From: Gloeophyllum trabeum ATCC 11539
Lineage: Eukaryota; Basidiomycota; Agaricomycetes; Gloeophyllales; Gloeophyllaceae
DNA length: 64,000 bases
Reading direction: 5' to 3'
Assembly (NCBI RefSeq): GCF_000344685.1
Contig: NW_006920420.1
Coordinates: forward strand, 1,044,789 to 1,108,788
Each line of letters begins with the position of its first letter. Position 1 is the stretch's first letter. Under the pieces are notes generated by a model, which saw nothing but the letters and a program-made list of their open reading frames with translations, was not told the DNA's origin and did not search any database. The position numbers and the translations under genes are program-made. Shown here piece by piece: positions 59,226 to 64,000 of the stretch.

Positions 59226-60510
59226 ATGCCCTACCCCGCAGACAAAGCATATCTGGTTGGGTTTGTTATCGAAGCCATCCTATATGGTGAGGTACATCTG
59301 TAATATGCAGCTTTCGATAATACTGATGTCTCAAGATAGGAATATATATTGTCCTGTTTGGGTGCTCCCTTGCTTTTCTCCTGTGGCGGCGGAGAACCAT
59401 GGATTTCAACTGGCTCATGATAATATCGACATGCATTCTCTTTACCGCATCGACGATACATTTCGGGTTTGGGTTTAACAATGTTGTTTCGGCTTTCGTA
59501 AGAGTCAACTAGACCTACTTCATCGTATCGCACTCCTAGATTAAAGTTCTTTGTCCACCAGATCACCCGTCGCAACGAACCTGGAGGGCCTGCTGTCATC
59601 GTCGAAGAGCCCAGCTTCGATTTACGGATCGATGTTATGTTTAGTGTGAATAATTTTCTTGGCGATGCATTACTGGTATGCCCTTCCTTCGTAATGTGAC
59701 ACCCCACTCCTGAGTATGCTCTTTTATGCCTCGATAGACCTATCGCTGTTGGGTTGTATGGCAGAAAGATTTCCGTATCGTGCTGGTTCCTATTCTCATC
59801 CTCCTCGTCTATGCGGGTATGTTTTAAGCTGCATCGGTGGCGCAGCGCCTCACGTACAACACAGCGTCTGCCATCGTCGGGCTATACAACCTTTCCCAAG
59901 TAGGAACTGGCGGCAACCAATACAGTGCGACCGTCGTCAACTTTGGGACCGCCTCATTTGCATTGTCCTTAGTCCTCAATTTCGTCGTGACATCTCTGAT
60001 CGCTGGGCGAATCTATCATCTAGCTCGGAAGCACAAGGATATTGTGCCTATGCGTCATACGAGACAGTATATGAACATTATCATCATCCTTATCGAATCT
60101 GGTGCTGTCTTCTGCTTTGCTCAGGTCGTTTTTGTGACTCTCTGGGCGATTCGGAGCAATGCTCATTGGATAGGCGCCAATCCAGCGTCCCAGATATACG
60201 TACGTATCCTACTTTTTCGGGTAGAGTATCTTGGCGTTTATCGGCCTTCCAGTGCATCGTTCCGACACTGATCATAGTTCGAGTTGGCTTGGGTGTATCT
60301 ACGGAGCAGACAACGCAACAAACCGGGTCTATGAGCGCGCTACGATTCGCCAGCAAAGCGAACCCAAATCCCATAGAGATAGCGATGGAACGACGGCAGT
60401 ATGGCTCGAATACAACTGGAACGGCCGATAGTACCGATTACAGTTCCGGCATTAATGCAACTCACAACCCTAGCGCTGTTATTTTCGACAAGGACTGCGA
60501 GATAGTATGA
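59226..60510 (+). CDS. Seven-helix fungal membrane protein, uncharacterised
   Basis: The ATG at 59226 gives MPYPADKAYLVGFVIEAILY. Exon 2 is hydrophobic (GIYIVLFGCSLAFLLWRRR, MIISTCILFTASTIHFGFG). Next is FDLRIDVMFSVNNFLGDALL, then TYRCWVVWQKDFRIVLVPIL and LILLVYAG. The large exon has SFALSLVLNFVVTSLIAGRI then YHLARK, and IIIILIESGAVFCFAQVVFV. A further exon gives CIVPTLIIVRVGLG, followed by a cytoplasmic Ser/Thr/Asn-rich tail ending IFDKDCEIV with TGA at 60,508-60,510. The motifs N-x2-G-D-A-L-L-x-Y-R-C-W-V-V and I-I-E-S-G belong to a big Agaricomycete membrane family. No ligand is known. It is distinct from the DUF6534 family. About five introns. Confidence 0.8.
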
Positions 60511-60732
60511 AGCCAGTTTCAGGTATTTACAGCTTGGCTAGTTGACTACCAAACCTGTGGAGTGAGCAATAAAGTAGTGAGCATAAGTACCATGCTCTAG
60601 TGACGCGCGGCAGATAAAACTTCCCGTATTAATACAGCTTCTCGGAAAGACAGTCACTTTTAACTTCCCCTGAGATTTGTTGACCACTACTGATCGAGCT
60701 AGACATTTGTCTGCAACATATTTCAACCAACA

Positions 60733-61189
60733 TCACTGAGCAGCATGCATTCCATTCCACAACCTACCAGGCAAGCCGAATATCCCTCCCCTCCGGTAAA
60801 TCTCCTCCATGGCATCCGGGCTCAACTCACTCCCCATAGCTCCGACGACCTTCACCACCACAACCTTTTCCTTTTCTGGCTCGTACTTCACTGTGATCTC
60901 CACGACATCGGATATGGGTGGCTTTCCAGAGGAAGTCATGATTATTTTCAGACGGCAGGCAGAGAAGGTGGGAACGGATGAGTCGAAGAGCGGATGGTGC
61001 GCGGGGTCGAAATCTGAGGAAGCGACGTAGACGTTCACGGGGATTTTCCGGGGTGCAATGGAGCCTACCAAATTACATTGATGTTAGTAATTGATACCGG
61101 AGAGAGTTGAAAAGATACTGACCACTCAGTACGGCGTGTAGGTCTTCTTCCGAACCATCAGCGTCTTCGTCTTCGTGCGACGCTTCCAT
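60733..61189 (-). CDS. Small conserved hypothetical protein
   Basis: Two exons. The ATG at 61189 gives MEASHEDEDADGSEEDLHAV, an acidic leader. After a short intron comes SIAPRKIPVNVYVASSDFDP, then FDSSVPTFSACRLKIIMTSS, VVEITVKYEPEKEKVVVVKV and LSPDAMEEIYRRGGIFGLPG, ending WNGMHAAQ at 60,733. About 130 residues. I do not recognise the family. The strand pattern suggests a small beta domain. Confidence 0.55.
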
Positions 61190-61199
61190 CGGGGGTCTT

Positions 61200-61430
61200 T
61201 CATGTTAGCCAAGCCCTCCGGCAATCATTTGCAGCCGAGAAGAGTCTAGTTGAACTAGATAATATTAGTACGAACAACCAAGCCTGAACAACTCCCTTAC
61301 CTCCAAGATTCCCCGAACTTCTTTTATGTTTCTTACCTGCACCCGTTCCAGGAGGAAGCCTGGTTCCTCTGGGGCAGTAAGACGAAGTTAAAGGTCCGGA
61401 TGTACTGCAGTGGGGATTTCTTGAGCTCAT
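61200..61430 (-). CDS. Possible very small protein, uncertain
   Basis: The ATG at 61430 gives MSSRNPHCSTSGPLTSSYCP, then TGAGKKHKRSSGN. With an intron ending ttcaactag it would continue DSSRLQMIAGGLG and stop (about 56 residues). It may instead be a 5' exon of the gene at 60,733-61,189. No family match. Confidence 0.25.
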   Translation of the reverse strand: MSSRNPHCSTSGPLTSSYCPRGTRLPPGTGAGKKHKRSSGNLGGKGVVQAWLFVLILSSSTRLFSAANDCRRAWLT

Positions 61431-61895
61431 TCAGCAATCAGGCTGCTGATATATTAAAGGTCTATACACGTCTAGACAGCGGTACTGTACCGATACGACC
61501 TTAGGCAACGCAACGGCTTATGTAATTCACCGTGGGAATGTGGCAGGTCAAGCAACGTCTCCGTCGGGACAAGGGACACATGCAACGCAACCTGCAGTTG
61601 CGCGTACTAAGGTGAGGGTAATGCAATGTTGATACACTCCTCAGATAGATCTGAGGCTCAAATCGCTGAGAGAAGACTCAGAAGAAGCTTCAAGAGGGCT
61701 GCTCAATTCTAAACTGGCACCGGTCGTTCAAGCGGTCGTTCGTTCAATCGCTCCCAAAGGAGCGAGGAGGAAGTGATGGCCGGTGATCCGGCACCACGGT
61801 CATGTGATGCTTTGCCCGGAGCAGCGGCCGAGCGTCCGGAATGTCTTGCTGTACGATTCTAAGTCTACGTGCTCGGTGTCTAATGTAACAATACC

Positions 61896-63397
61896 ATGAG
61901 CGACGAGCTGTGGAATCTTCTCGGCCCAATTCTCTGTCCACAGCAACAATCTCAGCATGCAGCTCCTGGTCCAGGGACAAATATTCAATTCCCGCAAGAA
62001 CAAGTACAATCCTTTGACGGGACCTATGTAAGACAGTACCCTCTTGCAGGAATGTATTGCTCACTGTACCAATTCAGTATAACATGCAGCAAGTCCTGTC
62101 ACAGCAGCCGGAGCAATGGCAGGCTATGCCCCAAGTACCAACTTCTCAGCGGGAGCATCTCCAGCCACGGGAGGAGGTGCTGAACATCACCCCGCCGGCT
62201 CCCAGTCAGCACGGAGTAAAGAGGACTTGCGAGGCTGCGCGAGAAGAGGAGAAAGCTGGAAAGAAGTTGAGGAAGGAGAACCGTATGCAGTCCACTGCCC
62301 CGAGTAAGCCATCGCGCAGAGATGAGAAGATCACACCCGAGAAGCAGGGAAGCAACTCGACGGGCCGCAACTACTCCGATGAGGAGACAACACGGCTCCT
62401 GCACGCAGTCTTGTCACCGGACGGGTGCTTCGATCTGGTGCAAAGGAACCCAGCCCGGGCATTTAAAAAGGTGAGTATAAAGTATGAGAACTTGTGAATG
62501 TATACCTGAATTCTCACTGTGTTGTTCAGATCTCCGAAGAGACCTTTAAGTTCAAACGAAGTGACGAGTCAATCCGCGGTCGCTACGGCCGCCTGCGAGC
62601 CATATACAAAGAAATCGTCGAGTACGAATCTTTCACTGGCGGTGACGGGGATCCGGATGTTGATCCGGATGACACGGATGCAGTTGCTGAGCGCATAGAG
62701 AAGGCGAAGCGTGACGGGAAGGACTGTAAGAAGCTTGATGCAAAAACTGTGAAGCAATGGAATCAGAATGGCTGGTATGAGTTGTTTAATCAGAGGTATG
62801 CTGATGACAATTGTTCTACCCGATGTGATACTCACTGCTTCCAGGTTGGGAGAGAACCCAGGTATATCGCGAGAGGTTGAACATCATTCGGGCGCGATAT
62901 CCGACGCACGCATCAGTTCGGAATCCGAAGACGAGAGCGAGGTGTTTAGCGGGTGGGAGGCTTCGGACAAGGAGGAAACATCTAGCCCGCGTCAACATCG
63001 ACCCTCTCCTTCACCAGCACCCTCACAACCAAAAGCGAGGACACCTGCAAAGGCTCAGTCCAGGAAGCAGAAAGGAAAGCAGAAGCAATGCCAAGGAGGT
63101 GTTCCAGAGCCCCGCCATGAACGCCGCAAATCTGGAGCTGCTAGTCTTACCAGTGAGTTCTTCCAGGCAAACACCGAGTGGCTGAAAGCTACGAATGAAG
63201 ACTCGCGAGCCCGCCTTGAGATTCTCCGAAAGAAGGAGGAACGGGAGGAAGCAGTGCAGCGCCGCGAGGAGAGCCAGCGAGAACAAGATAAAGCCAAGGA
63301 TAAGGTTGAACTTGCAAGGCAGCTCGTAGCTGATGGAAACATGCCGGAAGAGGTCCGAGAAAAAGCACGGAAGTGCTTGCTTGCTTTCTTAGAGTAG
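61896..63397 (+). CDS. Myb/SANT-like protein of a PIF/Harbinger element
   Basis: The ATG at 61896 gives MSDELWNLLGPILCPQQQSQ, a Gln-rich N-terminus. A second exon has the basic patch KRTCEAAREEEKAGKKLRKE. The Myb/SANT-like DNA-binding module is RNYSDEETTRLLHAVLSPDG, then an intron, ISEETFKFKRSDESIRGRYG and RLRAIYKEI. After another intron come acidic Ser/Glu sequence, a basic linker and a long C-terminal coiled coil (LEILRKKEEREEAVQRREES and onward), ending ARKCLLAFLE with TAG at 63,395-63,397. It is convergent with a Harbinger transposase fragment 90 bp downstream. Harbinger elements typically encode such a trihelix or Myb partner that carries the transposase to DNA. Confidence 0.7.
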
Positions 63398-63484
63398 GAA
63401 GTCCAGAGTTTAGTTGATAGCACAAAGCAGAATAATGGAGACAACCTGATTTTGAAAGAAAGGAATGATACATGGGCAACAAGT

Positions 63485-64000
63485 TTACCTCGGAAACAAT
63501 TCATTCATTATTTCCTCCCTCATCTGATGTCCAGCCTGCTTCAATACCTCATCATCTAGTTCCCACTCTGGTACTTGAATCTCTTCCATGCCCTCAACCC
63601 CGCCATAGTCGGGCAGCTCAATGTCAAGGTCTTGATCATCCGGTGTGGCATCTTCATCGACCAGGTCAAAGGCAGGGATATCTTCGGGTGCATCACCAAG
63701 ATCAATACAAAGGTTATGAACTACCATCATTGCTTGGATTGCGCGGTATATTTCCTGTATGTCGTGATGGGCCCCAAGCTCCTTGAGTGAAGGGAAGCGG
63801 CCCTTCAACATCCCATAGGAATGCTCGACCCGGATGCGGATTGACGAGATACGGCGGTTGAATTGTTTTCGGCGGTGACGCTCATCCGGGGCTTGGCTAT
63901 AGACTTCCGGGTCCGTGAAAGGACGGAGCGCATATGGTGATGAAGGATATCCTGTCATATACATGACTAACCAGGCCGCAGAAGAGTGCTATCTACTTAC
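63485..64000 (-). pseudogene. PIF/Harbinger DDE transposase, C-terminal exon, partial
   Basis: The sequence runs off the right edge. An intron bounded by gtaagtag (63,993-64,000) and ggttag (about 63,967) precedes the last exon. The exon reads MYMTGYPSSPYALRPFTDPE, EVYSQAPDERHRRKQFNRRI, SSIRIRVEHSYGMLKGRFPS, HNLCIDLGD and ends EIMNELFPR at 63,485. R-V-E-x-x-x-G-x-L-K-G-R-F-P carries the catalytic Glu of DDE_Tnp_4. The second catalytic Asp is expected in a G-D-S-G-Y-P-type motif. Here the matching place reads M-T-G-Y-P, so it appears lost. The first Asp would be outside the window. Probably an inactive element or a derived gene. Confidence 0.7.

Overview
The window comes from a filamentous basidiomycete, most likely an Agaricomycete. 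The evidence is dense short GT-AG introns of about 50-60 bp, class I hydrophobins, DUF6534-type membrane proteins, a fused CPSase/ATCase (URA2) and Ty1/copia and PIF/Harbinger relics. Genus is not resolved. All calls come from reading the sequence; no database search was run.

Layout. 1-3.7 kb: two divergent conserved multi-exon proteins, the left one carrying a C2H2-like finger and running off the window. 4.0-8.7 kb: a broken Ty1/copia element on the minus strand with gag, protease and integrase but no reverse transcriptase, and an LTR-like insert. 8.8-10.7 kb: CpG-poor DNA holding LTR-like direct repeats and the 3' half of a pyridoxal-reductase-like aldo-keto reductase. 10.3-14.8 kb: that reductase and glycogen synthase, divergently transcribed. 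15.8-17.8 kb: two tandem small secreted Kre9/KNH-like genes, one without a start codon. 19.0-26.2 kb: URA2, first enzymes of pyrimidine synthesis. 26.9 kb: a Nudix-like gene without a Nudix box. 28.4-35.5 kb: a segmental duplication with two very long hydrophobins, separated by a ~162-bp minisatellite and a 545-bp assembly gap.

35.9-40.5 kb: minus-strand peroxiredoxin, EAF3/MRG15 and a CK1-type kinase. 40.9-55 kb: three dispersed DUF6534 paralogues on the minus strand (40.9, 46.3 and 53.1 kb), interleaved with an alpha/beta hydrolase, a tiny membrane protein, a mitochondrial FtsJ-type rRNA methyltransferase (MRM2-like), histone H4 and tyrosyl-tRNA synthetase. The last two are divergent from a 227-bp promoter. 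56.3-61.2 kb: a TFIIIC triple-barrel protein, a RidA-family protein, a 7TM membrane protein and small unknowns. 61.9-64 kb: a convergent Myb/SANT plus Harbinger transposase pair, truncated by the window edge.

The most unusual pattern is a set of kilobase blocks (about 8.8-10.75, 46.2-48.4 and 53.2-55.3 kb) almost devoid of CpG, bordered by CpG-rich DNA, in which multi-exon genes keep their reading frames and splice sites. One DUF6534 paralogue has normal CpG content and two are CpG-erased. The reductase gene is CpG-rich in its 5' half and CpG-erased in its 3' half. This looks like past cytosine methylation and deamination acting on duplicated DNA while the proteins stayed under selection. The second main point is the tandem pair of ~484- and ~522-residue hydrophobins carrying a long Ala/Ser/Thr/Asp/Gly-rich region before the eight-cysteine domain.
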